Shown: positions 14,514-22,428 of the stretch, piece by piece
Layout: each line of letters opens with the position of its first letter
How positions within the stretch are numbered: the stretch's first letter is position 1
NCBI GenBank assembly: GCA_947443815.1
Contig: CANEXR010000013.1
Span: 1-22,428 of the forward strand
Direction: 5' to 3'
Length of the DNA: 22,428 nucleotides
Source: Flavobacteriaceae bacterium
GTDB lineage: Bacteria; Bacteroidota; Bacteroidia; Flavobacteriales; Flavobacteriaceae
Notes under the pieces: generated by a model
Database searches by the model: none
What the model was told of the DNA's origin: nothing
What the model saw: only the letters and a program-made list of their open reading frames with translations
Made by a program: the position numbers and the translations under genes

Positions 14514-15871
14514 TATTTTTTTTCTTTAGCTGATGAGTTTGATTTTGAAGCTGTTTTGTAATAATTTGGTGGGAATCCGTTTAAAGTTCTCCAGATTTCA
14601 AACCAAACGGGGACCGTATTTAGCAAAGCGATGGTTTGTGCGCCTGAGCCTACACTTAGTTGTTTTGGCCATTTTGCTTCGGTTGGATCTGGCGCAATCA
14701 AAACTCTGAATTTTCCATTTTCACTGATGAAATTTTCAATTGCCACTATCCGACCACCAAAAGTACCATAAGACATATCTGGCCATCCAGAGAATACAAT
14801 TGTAGGCCATCCATCGAACCAAACTCTAATTTTTTCTCCTTTTCTGATTAAAGGTAAATCTACAGGGCTCACATAGGTTTCGACTGCAATATCATATTTG
14901 TCAGGCATTATTGTTACTATTGGAGTGCCTTCTTTTATAGTTTCTCCAATTCCTGCTTGTAAAGCTCTATTGATATAACCACTTTGTACCGCTTTAATAT
15001 AATACATGCCGTTTCGAATACTGTAATTAGCGTATTGGTTTTCTAGTTTACTAACTTGTGCCTCGGTGTCAAATTGATTGCTCATTGCTGTAAATTGATC
15101 GCTTTGGGCTTTTGAAGTTTTCTCGGCATATTCGGCAGCAATTCTATTAATTTCTACTTTAGTGTTGGTGTATTCGTTTTTACTGGTTAAAAATTTATTT
15201 TCTTGAGTAATTATTTTAGCTTCCACATCTTGTAGTTTAAGGCGCTTGTCTTCTACATCAGTAAGTGGTTTTAAGCCTTCTTTATTGAGTTGTATGGCTC
15301 GATTGTATTGTGTAGTTGCAATTTTAAGTTGTGTTTTTACTGCTTCAAGATCTATAGAATCACTTTTTATTTTTAAGGCAGTTTGTTTAATTTTGTTTTT
15401 GGCTTGTTCTAGTTTAAGTTTTTTTTCGTTTTCAATAAATTGTATTTGGGAGGAAAGTGTGCTTACTTTTGAGCCATAAGATGCTAAGGATTGTTTTTTA
15501 GCAGCTACTTGATTTTTGGTGTTATTTACTAAGTTTGGATCCATGTAATCTTCTTTAATTTCGGAGATAAACAGGATAGTATCGCCTTTTTTTACAAAAT
15601 CACCTTCTTGAACATACCATTTCTCAATCCTTCCAGAGATGACACTTTGAATGGATTGAGGTCTTTGATTTGGCTTGAGCGTAGTAACAGATCCTATTCC
15701 AGAAATATTTTGGGTCCAAGGCAGGAATAATGCAATAACTGCTATGACAGAAACGCTAATAATGATTTTATTCAAAATTTTATAATGCGGTCTATTGCTC
15801 AAATCTCTTACAGATTTATATCGGTCAAGGGAATTAAGTAGCGACTTTTTGTTATTAGAAATATTTAACAT
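14513..15871 (-). CDS. HlyD-family membrane fusion (periplasmic adaptor) protein
   Basis: This is the adaptor linking the inner-membrane ABC protein to the TolC channel. The 452 residues have a short cytoplasmic N terminus, one membrane segment (about 34-51, IIISVSVIAVIALFLPW) and a first half of the lipoyl domain (IQSVISGRIEKWYVQEGDFVKKGDTILFI, about 74-102). A long coiled coil rich in Gln, Lys and Glu follows (about 115-285), then the second lipoyl half (YYIKAVQSGYINRALQAGIGETIKEGTPIVTIMP). A beta-barrel domain follows with VSPVDLPLIRKGEKIRVWFDGWP. It starts 4 bases after the ABC gene stop and ends inside the tolC start codon. The long coiled coil fits HlyD-like adaptors of type I systems as well as drug-efflux ones; the substrate cannot be told. 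Confidence 0.92.
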   Translation of the reverse strand: MLNISNNKKSLLNSLDRYKSVRDLSNRPHYKILNKIIISVSVIAVIALFLPWTQNISGIGSVTTLKPNQRPQSIQSVISGRIEKWYVQEGDFVKKGDTILFISEIKEDYMDPNLVNNTKNQVAAKKQSLASYGSKVSTLSSQIQFIENEKKLKLEQAKNKIKQTALKIKSDSIDLEAVKTQLKIATTQYNRAIQLNKEGLKPLTDVEDKRLKLQDVEAKIITQENKFLTSKNEYTNTKVEINRIAAEYAEKTSKAQSDQFTAMSNQFDTEAQVSKLENQYANYSIRNGMYYIKAVQSGYINRALQAGIGETIKEGTPIVTIMPDKYDIAVETYVSPVDLPLIRKGEKIRVWFDGWPTIVFSGWPDMSYGTFGGRIVAIENFISENGKFRVLIAPDPTEAKWPKQLSVGSGAQTIALLNTVPVWFEIWRTLNGFPPNYYKTASKSNSSAKEKK

Positions 15872-15875
15872 AGAG

Positions 15876-17534
15876 TTATTTTTGAGTGTCCGAAATGATT
15901 TGTCCTTTATGCATAGTTAAAATTCGGGTGCATTTTGTTTTCCAATGTGGATTTTTGGAAGATACAATAATGGTCCATTTGTTTTCTTCTGAAGTAATAA
16001 AATCAATGATTTCATTGGCAACTTTTTCATCCATTGCATCAGTTGGATCTTCATAGAAAAGGATTCTAGGTTTGTTTACGATGCTTCTTGCTAGCAATAT
16101 TTTTTGTGCATTTGAGGAGGAAAGTTGTTTTCCTTCCGGAAAAATTTGAGTTTCTAGACTATTAGGCAATGATTTTAGATACTCTGAAAGTTGAACCCCT
16201 TCAATTGCCCATTTCATATCTTGATTGGTGATATTACTGTTTTTAAAAGTGATATTGTCTAAAATAGAGCCTTCAAAAGGAGTCTCTCCATGAATGATAT
16301 TTCCAATCTGTGAACGGTATTGTTTGAAATTAATTTTCGAAAAAGTATCGTCGTTAATGTATAAAGAGCCTTCCGAGGGTTGCAATAATGAAGATAAAAT
16401 TCTAATTAAAGTGGTTTTTCCAGACCCATTTTCACCCTCAATAAGTAAGCGTTCTCCTTGTTCGATTTTTAAATTGATATTTTTTAATATTTTGGATGGT
16501 GAATTTGGAAATTTAATCCCCAAATTTTCAGCTTGTAATGAAATGGCAGAAAAATATTTTGGAGTATCATCCGAACTATCATCCTCCATTGATAAATCAG
16601 TTATTAATCCAATTTTTTCAACAGCAGTTAATACATCGTAAAGAGTTTCTAATCCTAAAATTATTTTTTCAACCGAGTTGATTACTAATAAAATTATAAT
16701 TTCGGCTGCAACAAATTGTCCAATATTCATTTCTTGTACAATAACTAAATATCCACCAATGGATAAAAGACTGGCAGTAACAATAATTTTGAATAGTATT
16801 AATTGGCTGAATTGTCTTTTGATGACATCAAAAAGTGATTCTCTATAATTTAAATATTCCAAAACAAATTTATCATTCTTTTGAAGCGCAAAATCATAAT
16901 TAAGTTCTCTTCGGAAACTGTAGTTATTTCTAGCCATTTCTTGTAACCAACCCGCAATTTTGTATTTGTATTTTGATACTTTTAAACTGTTTTCTAAGCC
17001 TGAAAAATAGGAATACTTGAATATGAGAAACAAGAAAAGCAACATCACGATGCCTAATACTATAAAATAAGGATGGTATAAGGAAAGCAACAAAATCCCA
17101 AATAAAATTTGTAATAAGGCAGCAGAAAAATCAATTAATAATTTTGAAGTTCCTTTTTGAATAGTCATAGTATCAAAAAAACGATTGGCTAATTCAGGAG
17201 GATAGGTATCGTGCAATTCTTCGAATTGGATGCGCGGTATACGGGCAGCAAATTCAAAAGAAGAACGTACAAACAGTTTTTGTTGAAGATTTTCGGTAAT
17301 TCGTAATTGCATCAAAGAAAGAATTCCTACCAATGCAACGCCAATTACTACCAAAATAACTAACACAATCCAGGAAACTGTCACTCTACCTGATTGTATA
17401 AAATTAATGATTGCTTGGATTCCTAAAGGTAATGACAAACTAACTAATCCAGCAAAAATGGCATAAAAGAAAATTTGGTAAATATCTTTTTGGTCAAGTT
17501 TTAATAGCTTAAAATAACGCTGTAATGGGGTCAT
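15876..17534 (-). CDS. ABC transporter, membrane domain fused to a degenerate ATP-binding domain
   Basis: This 552-residue half-transporter has a six-helix exporter membrane domain (about 20-46, 53-75, 132-151, 153-173, 245-266, 271-295) followed by an ATP-binding domain from about 333. Walker A is intact, GENGSGKTT with K373. Other motifs depart from consensus: the Q-loop glutamine position is H415 (IIHGETPFEGS), the signature is LSSSN (471-475) instead of LSGGQ, Walker B ends E495-D496 where D-E is usual, and the switch histidine position is K527 (IIVSSKNPHW). The frame is open throughout, so this is not a simple pseudogene. No N-terminal C39 peptidase domain is present, so leader-peptide processing is not expected here. 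It sits 4 bases after tetR and 4 before hlyD. The transported substrate is unknown; hydrolysis may be slow or absent. Confidence 0.9.
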   Translation of the reverse strand: MTPLQRYFKLLKLDQKDIYQIFFYAIFAGLVSLSLPLGIQAIINFIQSGRVTVSWIVLVILVVIGVALVGILSLMQLRITENLQQKLFVRSSFEFAARIPRIQFEELHDTYPPELANRFFDTMTIQKGTSKLLIDFSAALLQILFGILLLSLYHPYFIVLGIVMLLFLFLIFKYSYFSGLENSLKVSKYKYKIAGWLQEMARNNYSFRRELNYDFALQKNDKFVLEYLNYRESLFDVIKRQFSQLILFKIIVTASLLSIGGYLVIVQEMNIGQFVAAEIIILLVINSVEKIILGLETLYDVLTAVEKIGLITDLSMEDDSSDDTPKYFSAISLQAENLGIKFPNSPSKILKNINLKIEQGERLLIEGENGSGKTTLIRILSSLLQPSEGSLYINDDTFSKINFKQYRSQIGNIIHGETPFEGSILDNITFKNSNITNQDMKWAIEGVQLSEYLKSLPNSLETQIFPEGKQLSSSNAQKILLARSIVNKPRILFYEDPTDAMDEKVANEIIDFITSEENKWTIIVSSKNPHWKTKCTRILTMHKGQIISDTQK

Positions 17535-17538
17535 ATTT

Positions 17539-18210
17539 TTATTTTAAAAGTTTTGTAATAAGATGAATGTAATATTGGCTAGCACTAATTTTATCATTGC
17601 AATTAGTTATACTTTTTAAATGTTCTGTTAGAAAATGCTGTTGTAATGATCCCTCGACAATTGTTGATGCTAAGCTTTTAGCATACGGATAATTTGGATT
17701 AACTTCTTCAATCATCAACACAATTCTATTAATAACTCTTTTATAAATTAAAAAAAAGCCTTCTTTATTCTCTTCATCAACTTCTTTGGTATGAATCGTT
17801 TTTGTAAATTCTGAAATTATAATTTTGTTTAAAATGGCTTCGTTAATATATTCAGTTTGTACATCATCTTCTATTTTTTCAGTAATTACAGTAATTCCTT
17901 TGATTAATTTTTCAAAAGGATTGCTAACATTTGTAGTTGCAAATACCAAGCGATATTCCATCCAGCTCCAATACCAACAAGATAAATATACTAATAATTT
18001 ATGTTTGTTTTCAAAATAGCGATAAATGGAACTCTCGTTAGAACCAATTTTTTCGCCAAGTTTTTTAAACGTAAAATTGTCAAAACCGATTTCATCTATG
18101 AGCAGAACACTTTGCTCTATTATTTTCTTACCTAAAGCGGATGTTTCGGGGTCTTTAACAAAGATTTTTTTATTGACTTGAATTTTTAAATTAGATATGA
18201 CAGTGTGCAT
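17539..18210 (-). CDS. TetR/AcrR-family transcriptional regulator
   Basis: This is a probable repressor of the export operon it heads. The 223 residues have an N-terminal DNA-binding domain: helix 1 near 28-41 (KKIIEQSVLLIDEIG), then FTFKKLGEKIGSNESSIYRYFENKHKLLVYL (about 46-76), the TetR helix-turn-helix, where NESSIYRYF is the recognition helix region. The first 20 residues are a short extra tail. The C-terminal ligand and dimer domain is divergent, as usual, so no ligand can be proposed. It is the first gene of a four-gene unit with 4-bp spacing to the ABC gene. A 13-bp palindrome lies 26 bases upstream of its ATG, next to a -7-like motif, which points to autoregulation. Confidence in the family is high, in the regulatory target moderate. 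Confidence 0.9.
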   Translation of the reverse strand: MHTVISNLKIQVNKKIFVKDPETSALGKKIIEQSVLLIDEIGFDNFTFKKLGEKIGSNESSIYRYFENKHKLLVYLSCWYWSWMEYRLVFATTNVSNPFEKLIKGITVITEKIEDDVQTEYINEAILNKIIISEFTKTIHTKEVDEENKEGFFLIYKRVINRIVLMIEEVNPNYPYAKSLASTIVEGSLQQHFLTEHLKSITNCNDKISASQYYIHLITKLLK

Positions 18211-18227
18211 AAGATTATTATTTTATG

Positions 18228-18248
18228 TAAATATAATAGTATTACTAT
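18228..18248 (-). promoter_or_regulatory. Candidate promoter and TetR operator of the export operon
   Basis: A perfect 13-bp palindrome, ATAGTA-T-TACTAT (18236-18248), directly abuts TATATTTA on the minus strand (18228-18235), a near match to the -7 motif TAnnTTTG. A bound dimer there would block transcription of tetR and the downstream export genes. No TTG occurs at 17 to 23 bases spacing, so the promoter call is tentative. Confidence 0.4.
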
Positions 18249-18275
18249 CAATTATGAAATTTTAACTATTATTTA

Positions 18276-18304
18276 TAAAAAAAGCTACTTTTAAGTAGCT
18301 TTTT
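18276..18304 (-). terminator. Intrinsic terminator of gpmI
   Basis: AAAAAGCTACTT (18279-18290) pairs with AAGTAGCTTTTT (18293-18304). Read on the minus strand the stem ends in a T run (18277-18283 complement). It lies about 22 bases past the gpmI stop and insulates the tetR operon. It is nearly symmetric and could work both ways. Confidence 0.82.
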
Positions 18305-18325
18305 GAATAATAGAATTAATTGTAT

Positions 18326-19843
18326 TTACAGTAAAGAATGACAGGTCATAACTGCAGGTTTTTCTATTCCCATTAATTCCAAGATAGTTGGCGCAATATC
18401 ACCTAAAACCCCATCGTGAATTTCTTTTAAATCGTTATCAACCAAAATAATGGGCACGGGATTCGTTGTATGTGCTGTATTTGGGCTCCCATCAGGATTT
18501 ATCATGGTTTCGCAATTTCCGTGATCTGCAATTACGATGGTGGTGTAATTATGAGCAAGTGCAGTAGTTATTACTTTTTCAACACATTTATCAACTGCCT
18601 CGCAAGCTTTTATTGCGGCACTCATAATTCCAGTGTGTCCAACCATATCGCCATTCGCAAAATTAAGACAGACAAAATCTACTTCTTCTTTTTCAAGTTC
18701 AGGTACCAATGCATCTGTTAATTCAAAAGCACTCATTTCGGGCTGTAAGTCGTAAGTGGCTACTTTTGGGGAGTTTCTCAAAATTCTACTTTCTCCTTTA
18801 AAAGGAGTTTCTCTTCCTCCTGAAAAGAAAAAAGTAACATGCGGATATTTTTCTGTTTCTGCAATACGAATTTGTTTTTTATTCGCTTTTTCTATAACTT
18901 CTCCAAGCGTTTCTGTAATGTTATCTTTGTTGTAAACTACTTTTACATTCTTGTAGGTTTCGTCATAATTAGTAAGGGTCACATAATACAAATTCAATTT
19001 GTGCATGTTCTCCTCATGAAAATCTTGTTGTGATAATGCCTCTGTCAATTCACGACCTCTATCGGTTCTGAAATTGAAAAAGATGACCACATCGTCCTCT
19101 TGTATTGTTGCAAGCGGTTTGTCATTTTCATTTACAACTACTATTGGATGAATAAACTCATCTGTAACTTCGTTTTTATAGCTTTCTTCAATAGATGCAA
19201 CTGCATTTTTAGAGTGTGTTCCAGTTCCATTTACCACTAAATCATAGGCAAGTTTTACTCTTTCCCAACGTTTATCACGATCCATGGAATAATAACGGCC
19301 AATAACCGAAGCAATTTTTACTGTAGTAGAAGCAATATAATTTTCTAAATCCTGAATGTATTTTTTTCCTGATTTTGGATCTACATCACGCCCGTCAGTA
19401 AACGCATGGATGAAAACTTCCTTTAAACCATATTGTTGAGTTGCATCAATTAATCCTCTTAGATGTGAAGTATGCGAATGCACGCCGCCATCAGAAACTA
19501 AACCTAAAAAGTGTACTTTTTTATTGTTTTCTTTAGCATAGGTAAAGGCATCAACCAACACTTGCTCTTTTATCAAGGTATTATTGGCTACAGCCAAATT
19601 GATTTTGGCTAAATCTTGATATACAATTCGTCCAGCTCCAAGGTTCATATGACCTACTTCGCTGTTTCCCATTTGTCCTTCTGGCAAACCTACATTCAAA
19701 CCATCAGTACGAAGTTGAGCACTTGGATAATTTTTATAAAGACTATTTATGAACGGAACATTTGCATTATCGATAGCTGAAACCTTCGGGTCTGGAGATT
19801 TCCCCCAACCGTCCAGAATCATAAGAATTACTTTTTTATTCAT
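18326..19843 (-). CDS. gpmI: 2,3-bisphosphoglycerate-independent phosphoglycerate mutase
   Basis: This cytoplasmic, metal-dependent (usually Mn2+) glycolytic enzyme interconverts 3- and 2-phosphoglycerate through a phosphoserine intermediate. The 505 residues match the family. Visible are the metal site start ILMILDGWG with D11, the nucleophile S61 in EGQMGNSEVGHMNLGAGR, VSDGGVHSH (117-124), the substrate segment HAFTDGRDVDP with D150 and D153, IGRYYSMDRDKRW, FNFRTDRGRELT, and the closing metal ligands in CLNFANGDMVGHTG and IADHGNCE. No key residue is missing. The start at 19843 places a TATATTTG promoter motif only 14 bases upstream, a short leader of the kind common in flavobacteria. It is followed by a clear terminator and appears monocistronic. 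Confidence 0.98.
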   Translation of the reverse strand: MNKKVILMILDGWGKSPDPKVSAIDNANVPFINSLYKNYPSAQLRTDGLNVGLPEGQMGNSEVGHMNLGAGRIVYQDLAKINLAVANNTLIKEQVLVDAFTYAKENNKKVHFLGLVSDGGVHSHTSHLRGLIDATQQYGLKEVFIHAFTDGRDVDPKSGKKYIQDLENYIASTTVKIASVIGRYYSMDRDKRWERVKLAYDLVVNGTGTHSKNAVASIEESYKNEVTDEFIHPIVVVNENDKPLATIQEDDVVIFFNFRTDRGRELTEALSQQDFHEENMHKLNLYYVTLTNYDETYKNVKVVYNKDNITETLGEVIEKANKKQIRIAETEKYPHVTFFFSGGRETPFKGESRILRNSPKVATYDLQPEMSAFELTDALVPELEKEEVDFVCLNFANGDMVGHTGIMSAAIKACEAVDKCVEKVITTALAHNYTTIVIADHGNCETMINPDGSPNTAHTTNPVPIILVDNDLKEIHDGVLGDIAPTILELMGIEKPAVMTCHSLL

Positions 19844-19857
19844 GACAATTTTTTAAG

Positions 19858-19865
19858 CAAATATA
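19858..19865 (-). promoter_or_regulatory. Candidate -7 promoter element of gpmI
   Basis: On the minus strand this reads TATATTTG, a full match to TAnnTTTG, ending 14 bases before the gpmI ATG. No TTG lies at the usual spacing, although a T-rich tract is present upstream. Confidence 0.42.
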
Positions 19866-19979
19866 AAGAATTTTCAAAAAAAAGTGTTAGTGTCCCAATC
19901 ACTATTATGCATTTTTAAGTGAAGCGAACTATTAAATATTAATTCTGTGGGATTAAGTGCCTATTTTTAAAATTAATGA

Positions 19980-22400
19980 TTATAAAAATTTATTTTTTAC
20001 TTCATTATAGTCTATAAAATAACGAACACTAACAGATATAACGTGGCTCAAAGCATCATTATTAAGTAAATTGGTTACGTTTTGATCAAAATTCTTATTG
20101 ATAATGTTTTCAAAATTTGCCGCATTATTTCGATATAGGACCGATACTTGACTACCTGGGGCAAACCACCAAGAATAGGATAAGTCAAAATTCCAAGAAT
20201 AAAAACTTGAATCTTTGTTCTCTGAATAATTGGTATTATTAACGAGTCTTCCATTTTGTTCCAATGTCAAAAAGTTTTTATTTTCTGCATACGACCAATA
20301 TTGCCTCGCAGAAAGATTAAAATTCATTTTACTGTTTATGGAATATTTCCCCGAAAGGGTGTTAGAATAAGTCACTACGTTTCGGTTGGCAAAAATAATG
20401 GTGTTTTCTGTACTGCTATTCAAGTCCTCATCAATACTGTCAATGAATCCTTTATTATTATTTTGTCTAAAAAAATTGAAGTTGTAGTTCAATGCAAATT
20501 TATCATTAAAACGGTACCTCGGTCCAAGAGAAAATTCATAGGTTTCTCTACCAGGTTCATTAAGTATGGTATAAGAAGGATTGAAATCAAAAGCAAATTT
20601 ATAATTATAATTGGATGAAAAGTAAAGCCAACTGCTATATCTTGCAGGTCTGATTACATACCGATTGTCTGTTCTAGGTTCGTAATAATCGTATTTTTCA
20701 AAAGGATCTACATTGATTCCAAATCCCAAATAATGATTCTTTTTGGTATCAATATTTACATTTACATTAAAGTTACTCCCTTGAATTTTACCTGTTTCTT
20801 TTTGAAACTGAATGAAATTATTATAGTTCAGTCTGAAACTATTAAAATGTTTTGTTGGATTCAGAATTCTATAATTAGCATTGCCATAGAAACTGTAATA
20901 ATTGGTTTCGAAATTAATTCCTAAATCATTATTGTCATAGTCCTTTGTATATAAATCACCACCAAAACTATACCTATATTTTCCAGATGTTTCAGCAAAA
21001 TTTAATGTAGTAGCAATTCCTTTTTTATCTTTCAAGTCATTTACGTAGCTGTATTTAAAATCACCAGATAAATTATAGGTATTTTTCTTGGTGTTCAAAT
21101 CCCAAACCAAGGCAGATACATTACCATCTCTAAAATTCCCATTTCGGGTAACATTTGTATTAACAAACGATATGGAGGAATTTTTATGAAAACGTTGGTC
21201 TAAAACTAATACATTATAATTCGCTAAAGGTTCAACAACTTCTCTTCGGGTCTCCTGTGTATCATTGTTTAAAATGGTTGCATTAGTTTTTTCGGTAACG
21301 GCATTTAGAATTCCAATTCCTAAACCATCTTTTGTTCTTCCTGAAACTTTTAAAGCATTGATTAGGTTTACACTTGCAGGATTATCAATAATGGTTTCAT
21401 TAGTTTCAGTTGTTGGATATTTTGAAGGGCTTCCGCCAATTCTCCTAGAATACACTAAATTTCCTTTGCTGAATAAATCAGTTCCTTCTGTAAAAAAAGG
21501 TCTGTTTTCATTGAACTGTTGTTCGAAAGGACCTAGATTAAGAATTTGATCGTCGTATTTAGTTTGTCCGAAATCGGGGATTAAAATAGCGTCTAGTGTA
21601 AAGGCATCATTGATTCCGTATTTTATATCCAAACCTCCTTTGAGCGTTCCATAGGTTTTTTGATTGGCATTAGCGTTTAGATAAAAGGAAGAATAGGGGA
21701 GTAAAAACAATCGAGTAGGAGTTTTGATATTTTCAATCCCTTCGAGAGTTCCTGCCTGTTGAGTAAAAGTTCCTACTTTGGTATCAATTAAATTCCAAGT
21801 ATATTTTTGGCGATCTCTTTTTATTTCTCTAAAAAAGTTAAGCCCCCAAGTTTGCTTTTTCTCACCCGAAAATCGGAGCGCAGCATAAGGAATCCGCATT
21901 TCTACAACCCATCCTTTATCCGTAATTACTGCTTTGCTGTTCCAAACGGCATCCCAAGAATAATCTTCTCCATTGGCATCAGTTGTTAAGCAATCGGCTT
22001 GTCCATCTGCTGCATTTACATAAAACTGAAAATCTTGTTGCCCATCATTAAACCCATTTATAAAAACTCCAAACAAATCAGATGTGCCAAATTCATCCCT
22101 TTTTGTTATTTCTTTTAAGATTTTTGAAGGTTCATTATCGTATAATATTGCAGCAATATAAATGGCATCATTATCATAAACCACTTTTACTTCTGTTTTT
22201 TTTGTATCTGGAATGGGTTTTCCGTTATCAGGTTCAAACATGATAAAATTACTTGCTTCAGAAGCAGATTCCCATATTTTTTCGTCTAATTTTCCGTCGA
22301 TTGTAATGCTTTCGGATATGAATTTGGTTTGTAGTACTTTTTTTTGGCTGTAGCCAAAGAATGAAAACAGAAGCACACCTATAAAAAGTATTTTTCTCAT
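19980..22400 (-). CDS. CBM9-like/DUF5916 outer-membrane beta-barrel protein
   Basis: This 806-residue protein begins with a signal peptide (MRKILFIGVLLFSFFGYSQ, cleavage near 18). Residues about 30-225 form a carbohydrate-binding family 9-like domain, with SITIDGKLDEKIWESA, VVYDNDAIYIAAILYD, SDLFGVFINGF and KGWVVEMRIPYAALRF. The remainder is a DUF5916 region with FFTEGTDLFSKGNLVYSRRIGG and many alternating aromatic strands, ending SVSVRYFIDYNEVKNKFL, as expected of an outer-membrane barrel. Members are widespread in Bacteroidetes and their function is poorly known; sugar binding is suggested only by the CBM9-like fold. There are no SusC/SusD or glycoside hydrolase genes in view. The start at 22400 leaves 28 bases upstream in the window, so its promoter cannot be judged. 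The 136-bp gap to gpmI has no clear terminator. Confidence 0.88.
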   Translation of the reverse strand: MRKILFIGVLLFSFFGYSQKKVLQTKFISESITIDGKLDEKIWESASEASNFIMFEPDNGKPIPDTKKTEVKVVYDNDAIYIAAILYDNEPSKILKEITKRDEFGTSDLFGVFINGFNDGQQDFQFYVNAADGQADCLTTDANGEDYSWDAVWNSKAVITDKGWVVEMRIPYAALRFSGEKKQTWGLNFFREIKRDRQKYTWNLIDTKVGTFTQQAGTLEGIENIKTPTRLFLLPYSSFYLNANANQKTYGTLKGGLDIKYGINDAFTLDAILIPDFGQTKYDDQILNLGPFEQQFNENRPFFTEGTDLFSKGNLVYSRRIGGSPSKYPTTETNETIIDNPASVNLINALKVSGRTKDGLGIGILNAVTEKTNATILNNDTQETRREVVEPLANYNVLVLDQRFHKNSSISFVNTNVTRNGNFRDGNVSALVWDLNTKKNTYNLSGDFKYSYVNDLKDKKGIATTLNFAETSGKYRYSFGGDLYTKDYDNNDLGINFETNYYSFYGNANYRILNPTKHFNSFRLNYNNFIQFQKETGKIQGSNFNVNVNIDTKKNHYLGFGINVDPFEKYDYYEPRTDNRYVIRPARYSSWLYFSSNYNYKFAFDFNPSYTILNEPGRETYEFSLGPRYRFNDKFALNYNFNFFRQNNNKGFIDSIDEDLNSSTENTIIFANRNVVTYSNTLSGKYSINSKMNFNLSARQYWSYAENKNFLTLEQNGRLVNNTNYSENKDSSFYSWNFDLSYSWWFAPGSQVSVLYRNNAANFENIINKNFDQNVTNLLNNDALSHVISVSVRYFIDYNEVKNKFL

Positions 22401-22428
22401 ATGATTTTTGATTGAAATGACGGGTGAC

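Noticed and set aside
16294..16641. 115-residue plus-strand open frame
   Set aside because: Antisense to the ATP-binding domain of the ABC gene, with no start context or recognisable domain.
15876..17534. ABC gene as a pseudogene
   Set aside because: Despite altered motifs there is no frameshift or early stop, spacing to neighbours is tight and Walker A is intact, so a diverged but functional protein is more likely.
13104..18210. A bacteriocin or RiPP export cluster
   Set aside because: No C39 peptidase domain, precursor peptide or modification enzyme was found in or next to the operon.
20256..21989. Several plus-strand frames of 60-120 codons
   Set aside because: All are shadows of the DUF5916 gene on the opposite strand.
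1..22428. CRISPR array or insertion sequence
   Set aside because: No regularly spaced identical repeats, no transposase-like protein and no terminal inverted repeats with target duplications were seen.

Overview
The window looks like chromosomal DNA from a member of the Flavobacteriaceae, most probably Flavobacterium or a close relative. The reasons are the AT-rich sequence, short leaders with little Shine-Dalgarno signal, several copies of the Bacteroidetes -7 promoter motif TAnnTTTG, a type IX secretion plug protein (DUF5103), a CBM9-like/DUF5916 outer-membrane protein, and a PurT with flavobacterial-type intergenic repeats. No tRNA, rRNA, insertion sequence, phage gene or CRISPR array was seen. 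Seventeen protein genes were found. Fifteen are on the minus strand; only rsmG and a Gfo/Idh/MocA oxidoreductase are on the plus strand.

Layout from left to right. 1-935: 5' part of purT (minus), which runs off the window. 936-1081: a structured repeat in the purT leader. 1126-2985: U32 peptidase-family protein, probably an RlhA-type RNA hydroxylation factor. 3289-5670: PLP aminotransferase preceded by a membrane fatty-acid desaturase. 5779-7675: rsmG and a Tat-exported Gfo-type oxidoreductase on the plus strand, ending at a near-perfect bidirectional terminator. 7742-9370: pruA. 9501-9645: a second copy of the structured repeat. 9663-12223: apaG, the T9SS plug protein and a SAM methyltransferase. 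12242-13060: map. 13104-18210: a tightly packed four-gene operon tetR - ABC transporter - hlyD - tolC. 18326-19843: gpmI. 19980-22400: CBM9/DUF5916 outer-membrane protein.

Most genes are housekeeping: purine synthesis, proline catabolism, glycolysis, ribosome methylation, N-terminal methionine removal and lipid unsaturation. The accessory part is the tetR-to-tolC operon, which encodes a complete tripartite export machine with its own regulator. Its ABC subunit keeps the Walker A motif but departs from consensus at the Q-loop, signature, Walker B and H-loop positions. A 13-bp palindrome abutting the operon's -7 motif is a likely TetR operator.

The most unusual non-coding signal is a pair of related intergenic elements (984-1070 and 9501-9645). 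Their closing stems pair by Watson-Crick rules except at regularly spaced A.G/G.A positions. The second element also encloses three further hairpins.
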